This document shows, piece after piece, positions 1 to 8,903 of a DNA stretch of 23,981 bases. Position 1 is the first letter of the stretch; the number at the start of each line of letters is the position of its first letter. Source of the DNA: Verrucomicrobiaceae bacterium (GTDB taxonomy: Bacteria > Verrucomicrobiota > Verrucomicrobiae > Verrucomicrobiales > Akkermansiaceae); the NCBI GenBank assembly GCA_003820635.1, contig RPOS01000041.1, positions 1 to 23,981 of the forward strand. Direction: 5' to 3'. Under the pieces are notes generated by a model. The model was not told the origin of the DNA and ran no database searches. It saw only the letters and a program-made list of their open reading frames with translations. The position numbers were made by a program, and so were the translations under genes.

Positions 1-56
1 GAACCGATAGAGCGGAACCGATAGAGCGGAACCGATAGAGCGGAACCGATAGAGCG
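1..56. repeat. 14-bp tandem repeat, four perfect copies
   Basis: The unit GAACCGATAGAGCG is repeated four times head to tail without a mismatch, and the array stops at 56. It begins exactly at the window edge, so the true copy number may be larger. There are no spacers between units, so it is not a CRISPR array. A 14-bp unit is not a multiple of three, and no coding frame runs through it, so it looks like an intergenic minisatellite. Its function is unknown. Confidence 0.9.
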
Positions 57-369
57 GAGGCGTATGATTGCCTGGAAGCGAGCAATTCATAATTTGTGGT
101 ATTGCTCATAATTGAAAAAGCAGAATACGAGCAAGTCAATATTTTGAAAAATTACACACACGGTTATTAATCATGTTTTTATTCGATTGACAATAAACTG
201 GTTACGAAGTAATTGAGCGCTTGAAATACAGTTGCGTGATACTCAACAGTGCGTGAGAAGCAGCCATCTGCTGAATGGAGTCAATTCACACGGATCAGCA
301 TGCGTGTGAGAGCTCTGGCCCGATCTACACAGGCTTGATAGATTTCGGAATGATGGCACTGTCCGCCCG
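57..369. other. AT-rich intergenic region upstream of maf with an inverted repeat
   Basis: No credible gene is visible here. The stretch from about 60 to 250 is clearly richer in A and T than the coding DNA around it. It contains a perfect 7-bp inverted repeat, GAGCAAT (80-86) and ATTGCTC (101-107), separated by 14 bases. A direct repeat TCATAATT (87-94 and 106-113) is interleaved with it. A perfect -35-like TTGACA lies at 187-192, but no good -10 hexamer sits 16-18 bases downstream, so a sigma70 promoter is only a weak possibility. The composition and repeats fit a regulatory or formerly mobile segment; which of these it is cannot be told from the sequence. Confidence 0.5.
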
Positions 370-951
370 ATGCCCATCATCCTCGCCTCCGCCTCGCCCC
401 GCCGCCGTGAATTGCTGGAACGCGCGGGCGTGATTTTTGAAATCATGCACTCGCCGGCTGATGAGATCCATGATGCCTCGATCCCGCCGGAGGAGCTTTG
501 TGAAACCAACGCCGCTCTCAAGGCGGAGGCCGTCGCAGCCATCCGGCCGGATGCCACCGTCATCGGCTCGGACACGCTGGTCTTCATCGATGGCGAGCCG
601 CTCGGCAAACCGGCGGATCTCGACGAGGCACGCGCCATGTTGCGGCGGCTTGCAGGACGCGTGCACAAGGTCTGCACCGGCGTCTGCGTGATTTTTCCGG
701 ACGGGCGGCGCGAGCTTTTCCACGACACCACCGAGGTCACCTTCCGGCCACTCGATGATGCGGCCATCGAAGGCTATCTAACCGTCGCCAACCCGCTCGA
801 CAAGGCCGGCGCCTACGGCATCCAGGAATCCGGCGAGCGCATCATCGCCGGCATTTCCGGCAGTTACGAAAACGTCATGGGCCTGCCGGTGGGAATGGTG
901 ATGGACGCATTGTCGCGGGAAACGGGTTGCGATGCGGGCGGGCGTGGGTGA
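370..951 (+). CDS. maf: Maf-family nucleoside triphosphate pyrophosphatase
   Basis: This 193-residue protein has the full length and motifs of the Maf/YhdE family. These house-cleaning enzymes hydrolyse non-canonical or modified nucleoside triphosphates (dTTP/UTP in the YhdE branch) to the monophosphate plus pyrophosphate in the cytoplasm. Visible motifs are the N-terminal ASASPRRRELL loop (6-16), the catalytic GSDT with Asp68, the LGKP lysine at 80, KVCTG (100-104) and DKAGAYGIQ (144-152), which is typical of the dTTP/UTP subgroup. The ATG at 370 is the first in-frame start and aligns with the usual N-terminus, although no clear Shine-Dalgarno sequence precedes it. The lipid kinase gene starts 10 bases after the stop, suggesting one transcript. 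Confidence 0.93.
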   Translation: MPIILASASPRRRELLERAGVIFEIMHSPADEIHDASIPPEELCETNAALKAEAVAAIRPDATVIGSDTLVFIDGEPLGKPADLDEARAMLRRLAGRVHKVCTGVCVIFPDGRRELFHDTTEVTFRPLDDAAIEGYLTVANPLDKAGAYGIQESGERIIAGISGSYENVMGLPVGMVMDALSRETGCDAGGRG

Positions 952-961
952 AGAATCCGCC

Positions 962-1927
962 ATGGCGCGGCCGCAACGGTATCCCCTCATTTTCAACCCC
1001 AAGGCCCGTGGCCAGAAGGGTGGAAAGGTGCTGCGCTTCATGATGAAGCACGCCAACCGCTTCGCGCTGTATGCCACCAACCACGCCGGCGAGGCGCGCG
1101 AGCTGGCCGCGGAGTTCGCCGCGCGCGGCGAGCCGGTGGTGATCGCCGCCGGTGGCGATGGCACGCTCAACGAAGTGGTCAGCGGCCTCGCCGGCAGCTC
1201 CACGGTGCTCGGCGTGCTGCCCGCCGGAACGATGAATGTTTTCGCGCGGGAAATGGGCATTCCTTACGATTCGCTCGAGCGCGCGCTGGCTGTGATCGAT
1301 GCCGGCCATCTCCGCGAGATCGACTTGTTCGAGGCCAATGGCGCACCCTTCGTGCAGATGGCCGGCGTTGGTTTCGACGCGCGCGTCATCGAGGAAACCA
1401 CCTGGGAATCGAAAAAAATGTTAGGTCCGCTGGCCTACCTGCTGGCGGCGGTGAAGGTGCTCGGTGAAACGCCGCCGCAGATGGAGGTGGTCTTCGCCGA
1501 CGGCCACCGCGAGCAGGGCGTGGCGGTGCTGGCCGGAAATGGCACGCTTTACGGCGGGCAGTTCCGGTTTTTCCGCAATGCGGACAACCGGGACTCGAAG
1601 CTCGATGTGATCGTTTACAAGGAGGCCGGCTACCGGCTCGTGCTTGATTCGCTGCGCGGCCTCGCGCTGGGCGGCATCGACCTGATGTCATCCACGAGTT
1701 ATGTGCAAACCGAGTCGTTCACCGTGCACGCCGAGCGCGAGGTGCCGGTGGAGGTGGACGGCGAATGGATCGGCCGTTTTTCAGAAGTGCGCTTTCAGGA
1801 AACCGCCAGCCGTCTGCGCGTGTTCGCGCCGGAGGGCCCGCTGGCCGGAAACTTCGCGGAGGCCCTCAAGTCCCTGCTGCAGTGGCCCCGCCGCCAGCCC
1901 GAACTCCAAACCACCCGCAGCCTGTGA
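962..1927 (+). CDS. Diacylglycerol/sphingosine kinase-like lipid kinase (DAGK catalytic domain, YegS/LCB5 type)
   Basis: The 321-residue product carries the DAGK catalytic domain. FNPKARGQKGG lies near the N-terminus (11-21), the nucleotide-binding loop GGDGTLNEV at 64-72, and LPAGTMNVFAREMGIP at about 86-101. The C-terminal half is the beta-rich YegS/LCB5-type lid. Members phosphorylate diacylglycerol or related lipids at the inner face of the membrane with ATP; the actual lipid here is unknown. The ATG at 962 was chosen because the protein then begins just before the conserved first strand. An upstream ATG at 932 would overlap maf and add ten unconserved residues. The stop TGA at 1925-1927 touches a possible GTG start of the next gene. 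Confidence 0.88.
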   Translation: MARPQRYPLIFNPKARGQKGGKVLRFMMKHANRFALYATNHAGEARELAAEFAARGEPVVIAAGGDGTLNEVVSGLAGSSTVLGVLPAGTMNVFAREMGIPYDSLERALAVIDAGHLREIDLFEANGAPFVQMAGVGFDARVIEETTWESKKMLGPLAYLLAAVKVLGETPPQMEVVFADGHREQGVAVLAGNGTLYGGQFRFFRNADNRDSKLDVIVYKEAGYRLVLDSLRGLALGGIDLMSSTSYVQTESFTVHAEREVPVEVDGEWIGRFSEVRFQETASRLRVFAPEGPLAGNFAEALKSLLQWPRRQPELQTTRSL

Positions 1928-1941
1928 AAGCCTCCACCGGG

Positions 1942-2595
1942 ATGTTCTGGCGGCGCTGGCTCAAGCGCCTGGTCCTCGCCTTGCTCGCCGTGGCGCTTTT
2001 GCTCGTGGCGGTGGTCGCCTACGCCAACATCACCGCCGTCTGGGCCTCCCGCGGGCGGATTTTTTCCGAAGTCTCCGAGCTGCCACACACCAAGGTGGGC
2101 CTCGTTTTCGGCACCACAGACCGTGTCAACGGACGTGAAAACCTCTACTTCCGCTACCGCATCGATGCCGCCGTGAAGGTTTGGAAAGCGGGCAGGATCG
2201 ACACGCTCATCGTCTCCGGGGACAACCGCAGCCGCTACTACAACGAGCCGGAAAAAATGCGCCAGGCACTTGTCAGCCGCGGCATCCCGGCCGAGCGCAT
2301 CGTCTGCGACTACGCCGGCCTGCGCACGCTCGATTCGGTGGTGCGCGCCAAGGAAATCTTCGGCGCGGACACGGTGCTTTTCATCAGCCAGCGCTTCCAG
2401 AACGAGCGCGCCATCTATCTGGCCAAGGCCCACGGCATCAATGCCTATGGCTTCTCCGCCCGCGACATCCACACCCAGGCCGGTCTCAAAACAAAACTCC
2501 GGGAAGTCGGCGCCCGTGTCAAAATGTGGCTCGATGTGAATTTCCTCAACACCCGCCCGCGCCACCTCGGCGAGCGGGAACAACTGCCGGAGTGA
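1942..2595 (+). CDS. SanA-like DUF218 membrane protein
   Basis: The 217-residue product has a short cationic N-terminus, one hydrophobic segment (about 8-29) and a DUF218/SanA domain facing the periplasm. Conserved SanA-style stretches are VGLVFGTTDRVNGRENLYF (52-70), the IDTLIVSGDN strand around 86-95, the following YNEPEKMRQAL, and AKEIFGADTVLFISQ with QRFQNERA. E. coli SanA affects envelope permeability to vancomycin and detergents; the biochemical activity of the family is not settled. The start could instead be the GTG at 1924, which overlaps the kinase stop codon (GTGA) and would add six residues. Either way, the gene is probably co-transcribed with maf and the lipid kinase. Confidence 0.85.
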   Translation: MFWRRWLKRLVLALLAVALLLVAVVAYANITAVWASRGRIFSEVSELPHTKVGLVFGTTDRVNGRENLYFRYRIDAAVKVWKAGRIDTLIVSGDNRSRYYNEPEKMRQALVSRGIPAERIVCDYAGLRTLDSVVRAKEIFGADTVLFISQRFQNERAIYLAKAHGINAYGFSARDIHTQAGLKTKLREVGARVKMWLDVNFLNTRPRHLGEREQLPE

Positions 2596-2939
2596 ACATC
2601 TACCGGCACAAGTTGTTCGCATTATAGCTATTTTGTTTCCTTTTGATATCGGCCAAATAATGGATTTCAGGCATCAGGAACAGGAACCATGACAGTGGAC
2701 ATTTTTGTAGTGACAGCCGTCCCCGAGCCCGGTGCCGCCCTGCCGGCCTCACTCGGGATGCTTGCCTTGCTGCGCCGCTGGCGTGCCATGATTTGACGGG
2801 CAGCCCGGCCTGCGGATAGAAAATCGTTGCAGACGGCGGGTGTCCGTTCCGCCGACAAAAGTGGACAGCGGATCAATGCGGGTGGATCTTCAAGACGGCC
2901 ACGCACCAGCGTGCCGCTCCACCCATCCCCCATCGCGTC
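2596..2939. other. Intergenic spacer between SanA-like gene and P-type ATPase gene
   Basis: The first part (about 2600-2665) is AT-rich, unlike the coding DNA on both sides. It runs into the relic of a PEP-CTERM protein gene (listed separately). From 2797 to 2939 I see no gene, no clear hairpin terminator and no convincing promoter, although transcription of the ATPase gene must begin somewhere in this interval. Confidence 0.5.
2647..2796 (+). pseudogene. 3' relic of a PEP-CTERM sorting-signal protein gene
   Basis: The open frame 2647-2796 ends in a canonical PEP-CTERM tail: TAVPEPGAALP, then a short hydrophobic helix (LGMLALL), then the basic end RRWRAMI and a TGA stop. The residues before it (GTMTVDIFVV) look like the last strand of a secreted passenger domain. 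An in-frame TGA at 2644-2646 and AT-rich, non-coding-looking sequence upstream remove everything else. An ATG at 2689 would encode only 35 residues with no signal peptide. In intact members this tail directs envelope anchoring through exosortase. It is most simply the decayed 3' end of such a gene; a tiny functional ORF is less likely. Confidence 0.65.
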
Positions 2940-5639
<2,700 letters not shown>

Positions 5640-5643
5640 CGTT

Positions 5644-7200
5644 TCAGGAGCCGTCTTTCAGGTAATCCAGCAAGGCCTGCGCGGACTTGGCCGAGATGCC
5701 GGGCAGGCTGGCGATTTCCTCCGCGCTGGCGGCCTTGATGCGGGTGACGCTGCCGAATGTTTCCAGCAGCAGCCGCTTCCTGGCGGCGGACATGCCGGGG
5801 CATTCGTCCAGCAAGCTCTCGCGCATCCGGCGGCGGTAAAGCAGCTCGTTGTAGCTGTTGGCAAAACGGTGCGCCTCGTCGCGGATGCGCTGCAGCAGCT
5901 TGAGCGCGCCGCGGTCGTGCGGGATGAGGACCGGCTCGCCCTTGCCGGGGATGAATATTTCCTCGCGCTGCTTGGCCAAGCCGATGACCGGCAGGCCTTG
6001 CAGGCCGAGTGCGCGCAATTCTCTAACAGCCATGCCCAGCTGGCCCTTGCCGCCATCCACGATCACCATGTCCGGCAGCACGATCTTCGCGCGGCCCTCA
6101 CGGGCAAGGCGGCGCTGGGCCTCGATGAGATCTTCCTGGCTGTCCGCCGCGTCCGGGGCGGCGGCGGCGTTTTCCAACAAAATCCGCGAATAGCGGCGGC
6201 GGATTACTTCCGCCATCGAGGCGAAGTCGTCCTGACCGCCGACGGTCTTGATGCGGTAGCGGCGGTAGTTTTGATTATCCGGCCGCCCATCGGTGAAGCG
6301 GACCATGGAGGCGACGATGTGGTTGGACGAGACGTTGGAAATATCGAAGCACTCCATCACGCGCGGCGGGCCGGCGAGGTGCAGCAGCTCGCCGAGCTCC
6401 GCGAGGTCTTCGAGCGGCTTGACGGTGCCGGGCACGCCACGGCCACGGGCGAACTGCCGGGTGGGCGTGAGCGTTTTTTCGAGGTTTTGCAAAATATCCC
6501 GCAGGGTGGCGGCCTTCTCGAACTCAAGATCCGCCGCAGCCTGTTCCATCTCCGCGCGGAGTTGATCTAACAAACCCCGCTTGCCCTTGCCTTCGAGAAT
6601 CCGGCAGGCCTCCTCCGCGCGGCCGAGGTATGCCTCGCGGGTGACGCGGCCCGCGCAGGGCGCGCTGCAATTGCGGATGATGTCCGCATTGCAATGGCGG
6701 TAGTCGTTTTCATCCGGCTGGAGCGGACGGCAGACGCGCAGGCCGAAACCGCGGTTGAGCCACTCAAGCGTGTGGTGCAGCGCGGCGGAATGGGGAAAGG
6801 GGCCGAAGTAAAGCGCGCCGTCGTCCTTCTTGATGCGCGTGGTGGTGAAACGCGGCCATGGATCGCTGAGGCGGATCCGCGCCAGCAGGAAGCGCTTGTC
6901 ATCGCGGAATGCCACATTGTAGCGCGGCCGGTAATCCTTGATGAGCTTGCCTTCTAACAAAAATGACTCCTCTTCATTGCGCACCGTGTGGAATTCGAAA
7001 TCATGGATCGAATCGATCAGCGCGCGCGTCTTGAGGCTGGCGCGCATTTTCTGGGAGGGCATGAAGTAGGACGAAACCCGGCGCTTGAGATCGAGCGCCT
7101 TGCCCACATAGATGATGGCACCGAGACGGTCCTTCATGAGATAAACCCCGGGTTGGTGGGGCACCTCGCGCAGTCTGGCCTTGAGATCCTGCTTGCTCAC
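5644..7200 (-). CDS. uvrC: UvrABC excinuclease subunit C
   Basis: UvrC makes the two incisions flanking a lesion in nucleotide excision repair. The 518-residue product has the N-terminal GIY-YIG nuclease (PGVYLMKD, then IIYVGKALDLKRR), four cysteines at 157, 170, 178 and 182 with the spacing of the E. coli iron-sulfur site, the UVR motif that contacts UvrB (about 211-243), the RNase H-like 5' nuclease (MECFDISN with Asp286, VDGGKGQL, RDEAHRFAN), and paired helix-hairpin-helix motifs at the C-terminus. It is shorter than the roughly 610-residue E. coli protein but lacks no recognised domain. The start is a GTG whose first bases overlap the TGA of the upstream CvfB-like gene (GTGA), so translation is probably coupled. 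Confidence 0.95.
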   Translation of the reverse strand: MSKQDLKARLREVPHQPGVYLMKDRLGAIIYVGKALDLKRRVSSYFMPSQKMRASLKTRALIDSIHDFEFHTVRNEEESFLLEGKLIKDYRPRYNVAFRDDKRFLLARIRLSDPWPRFTTTRIKKDDGALYFGPFPHSAALHHTLEWLNRGFGLRVCRPLQPDENDYRHCNADIIRNCSAPCAGRVTREAYLGRAEEACRILEGKGKRGLLDQLRAEMEQAAADLEFEKAATLRDILQNLEKTLTPTRQFARGRGVPGTVKPLEDLAELGELLHLAGPPRVMECFDISNVSSNHIVASMVRFTDGRPDNQNYRRYRIKTVGGQDDFASMAEVIRRRYSRILLENAAAAPDAADSQEDLIEAQRRLAREGRAKIVLPDMVIVDGGKGQLGMAVRELRALGLQGLPVIGLAKQREEIFIPGKGEPVLIPHDRGALKLLQRIRDEAHRFANSYNELLYRRRMRESLLDECPGMSAARKRLLLETFGSVTRIKAASAEEIASLPGISAKSAQALLDYLKDGS

Positions 7201-8030
7201 CGCGCCATACGGATTCCCCGCTCCTCGATGGAGATCAACCGCTTTCTGAACAAGGAGCCGACGGCCTGCTTGAAGGTGCGCTTGCTGACGCCGAGCTCGT
7301 CGTGGATTTCCGCCGCGGAGCTGTGGTCGCCGATGCCCCAGAACCCGCCGCGCGCCTGAAGCTCGGCGAGGATGCGCTCCTCCAGCCCCTCCACTTTCGC
7401 CCGGCCGGGGGCGTGCAGGGTGAGGTCGATTTTCCCGTCCTCCCGGATGCCGGAGACGTAGCCTTTGGTTTTCTCACCGGGCTGCAGTGGCTGGAAAACG
7501 CCTTCGGTGAAAAGCAGGCCGCTGTGCGTGCCATTGATGATGGCCTTGTAGCCAAGCGCGGTTTTGCCGAAAATGACCAGCTCCACCTCATCGCCGCGCC
7601 GCAACGAATGCGGCGTCAGATCCAGATGGCGGGAAAGGCGCGCGCTGGCAATGATCCGGCCCGAGACCTTGTCCACGTGGACGTGCACCAGATAGCTTTT
7701 CCCCGGCTCCATGCGCGCCTTTTGCTCGCGGAAGGGAACCAGCAGTTCCTTCGCCAGCCCCCAGTCCAGAAAGGCGCCAACGCCGGTGACCGCCACGCAC
7801 TTGAGCTTGGCAAACTCGCCGGGTATCGCCATCGGCGTCTTGAGCGTGGCCACCGGCCGGTCCTCGGAATCGGTGTAGAGAAACACATCGAGGAAAGCGC
7901 CGATCACGTTGTCCTTGGGCACCTCGCGGTGCGGCAGCAGGACTTCACCCAGCTCGCCGCCGTCGAGATAAAGCCCGAAGGATTTCTCGCGCAGGATTTT
8001 CAGGGATGCCCGTTCGCCGATTTTAGCCAT
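7197..8030 (-). CDS. CvfB/YitL-like S1 RNA-binding protein
   Basis: The 277-residue product resembles the CvfB (YitL) family: tandem S1-like OB domains followed by a C-terminal winged helix. The first S1-like barrel includes LDGGELGEVLLP, the next VAVTGVGAFLDWGLAKELLVP, and a third GYKAIINGTHSGLLF. The tail SSAAEIHDELGVSKRTFKQAVGSLFRKRLISI is the winged-helix part. Family members bind RNA; in staphylococci CvfB influences virulence gene expression. The gene directly precedes uvrC with a four-base stop/start overlap. No functional link between the two products is established by the sequence. Confidence 0.85.
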   Translation of the reverse strand: MAKIGERASLKILREKSFGLYLDGGELGEVLLPHREVPKDNVIGAFLDVFLYTDSEDRPVATLKTPMAIPGEFAKLKCVAVTGVGAFLDWGLAKELLVPFREQKARMEPGKSYLVHVHVDKVSGRIIASARLSRHLDLTPHSLRRGDEVELVIFGKTALGYKAIINGTHSGLLFTEGVFQPLQPGEKTKGYVSGIREDGKIDLTLHAPGRAKVEGLEERILAELQARGGFWGIGDHSSAAEIHDELGVSKRTFKQAVGSLFRKRLISIEERGIRMAR

Positions 8031-8154
8031 GAGTCAGGTGTGCAGTGCATGCAACACGGCCTCTGGCTCGCGGTCAACCACGCGCATCAGGGCCTGTGGA
8101 TTGGCCGCTTCCACTTCTTGATCTTGCGGGTTCCCATGTGATTGCATTTTCCGC

Positions 8155-8508
8155 ATGGAAATCCGCAGCCGCGAGCAGCAAAAGCCATTCACCACCAAGG
8201 ACGGCTCCACCATCCGCAGCCTGTTGGATTTGTCCAACGCGCCGGTCGCCAACCAGAGCCTTGCCGAGGCCACCCTGCCAGCGGGCGGCCAAACGCAGCG
8301 CCACTATCACAAGCTCAGCGAGGAAATCTACTATCTGCTCGCCGGCCGCGGCGTGATGGAAATCGACGGCGAATCCCGCGAGGTGGGGCCCGGCGATGCC
8401 ATTCTCATCCCGGCCGGCGCATGGCACCAGATCCGCGCCACCGGGCCGCTGCAATTCCTTTGCTGCTGCGCACCGCCCTACGCTCACGAGGACACGTATT
8501 TCGAGTGA
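8155..8508 (+). CDS. Small single-domain cupin protein
   Basis: The 117-residue protein is a one-domain cupin. The first cupin motif is visible as RHYHKLSEEIYYLLAGRG, with two histidines and a glutamate as candidate metal ligands. The second is PGDAILIPAGAWHQI, with the third histidine. Proteins of this size and type include small isomerases, sugar-binding cupins and uncharacterised metal-binding proteins, so no reaction is assigned. It is divergent from the CvfB-like gene across a 124-base gap and is followed by rpmJ after 141 bases. The ATG at 8155 sits a few bases after TTTTCCGC, without a Shine-Dalgarno match. Confidence 0.85.
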   Translation: MEIRSREQQKPFTTKDGSTIRSLLDLSNAPVANQSLAEATLPAGGQTQRHYHKLSEEIYYLLAGRGVMEIDGESREVGPGDAILIPAGAWHQIRATGPLQFLCCCAPPYAHEDTYFE

Positions 8509-8570
8509 AATCCCCGCCCTCCCGGGCACGGCGAGGCCGGAAAAATTCCCGGGGTCGGCCAAGAAATGGC

Positions 8571-8598
8571 TTTACAAGGCGGGGCTGGGGGCTAGCTT
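8571..8598 (+). promoter_or_regulatory. Possible sigma70-type promoter for rpmJ
   Basis: TTTACA (8571-8576) is one mismatch from the -35 consensus. It is followed after 16 bases by TAGCTT (8593-8598), a weak -10 match. It lies about 50 bases before the rpmJ start in an otherwise empty gap. This is a pattern match only. Confidence 0.3.
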
Positions 8599-8649
8599 TC
8601 GCGCCCCGGTTGGCACGCGCGGCCGGTTCCACTCCAACCATTTCCTGTC

Positions 8650-8811
8650 ATGAAAGTCCTTTCTTCCCTCGCCTCCGCCAAACGCCGCCACGCCGATTGC
8701 CAAGTCGTGAAGCGCAAGGGCACCGTTTACGTGATCTGCAAGTCGAACCCGAAATTCAAGGCCCGCCAAGGAGCGACTCCCGGCACCCGGCTTTCGAAGA
8801 AGGGCCTCTGA
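8650..8811 (+). CDS. rpmJ: Large-subunit ribosomal protein bL36, YkgO-like zinc-poor form
   Basis: The 53-residue, strongly basic protein begins [20 protein letters not shown] and continues with [21 protein letters not shown], the bL36 core. Zinc-binding L36 has three cysteines and a histidine. Here only two of the cysteines remain: the first position is His14, and the C-terminal histidine position is Phe36. This pattern matches the YkgO (C-minus) type that can work without zinc. A ten-residue tail ([11 protein letters not shown] region) extends beyond the usual end. It stands alone rather than in the spc/alpha ribosomal operon and is followed by a strong terminator. Confidence 0.93.
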   Translation: MKVLSSLASAKRRHADCQVVKRKGTVYVICKSNPKFKARQGATPGTRLSKKGL

Positions 8812-8838
8812 AGCACCCGGATTTCCCAGGTTTTCGTC

Positions 8839-8866
8839 AAAAGAGCGGCCTGCGGGCCGCTTTTTT
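8839..8866. terminator. Bidirectional intrinsic terminator between rpmJ and the PBP gene
   Basis: A perfect 7-bp stem, AGCGGCC (8844-8850) and GGCCGCT (8855-8861), has a four-base loop. It is preceded by an A-rich run and followed by TTTTTT, so it can work in both directions. It lies 28 bases after the rpmJ stop, with the reverse-strand PBP gene ending at 8904. It is the only convincing intrinsic terminator I see in the window. Confidence 0.85.
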
Positions 8867-8903
8867 CGTGCCGGTCTGGCGCGCGTCAGGCCCAGGCCGG
8901 CGC

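Noticed and set aside
1..56. Possible CRISPR or origin iterons
   Set aside because: The repeats abut without spacers, so it is not CRISPR. The 14-bp unit has no DnaA-box resemblance, and no replication gene is nearby.
187..215. Sigma70 promoter with TTGACA for maf
   Set aside because: The -35 match is perfect, but no acceptable -10 lies 16-18 bases downstream (TAATTG is poor), so it is mentioned only within the intergenic entry.
8035..8147. Small reverse-strand ORF just upstream of the CvfB-like gene (37 codons, ending 4 bases before its start)
   Set aside because: The spacing would suit an operon, but there is no Shine-Dalgarno sequence, no recognisable family, and another frame gives an equally plausible 16-residue basic peptide. 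Comparative data would be needed.
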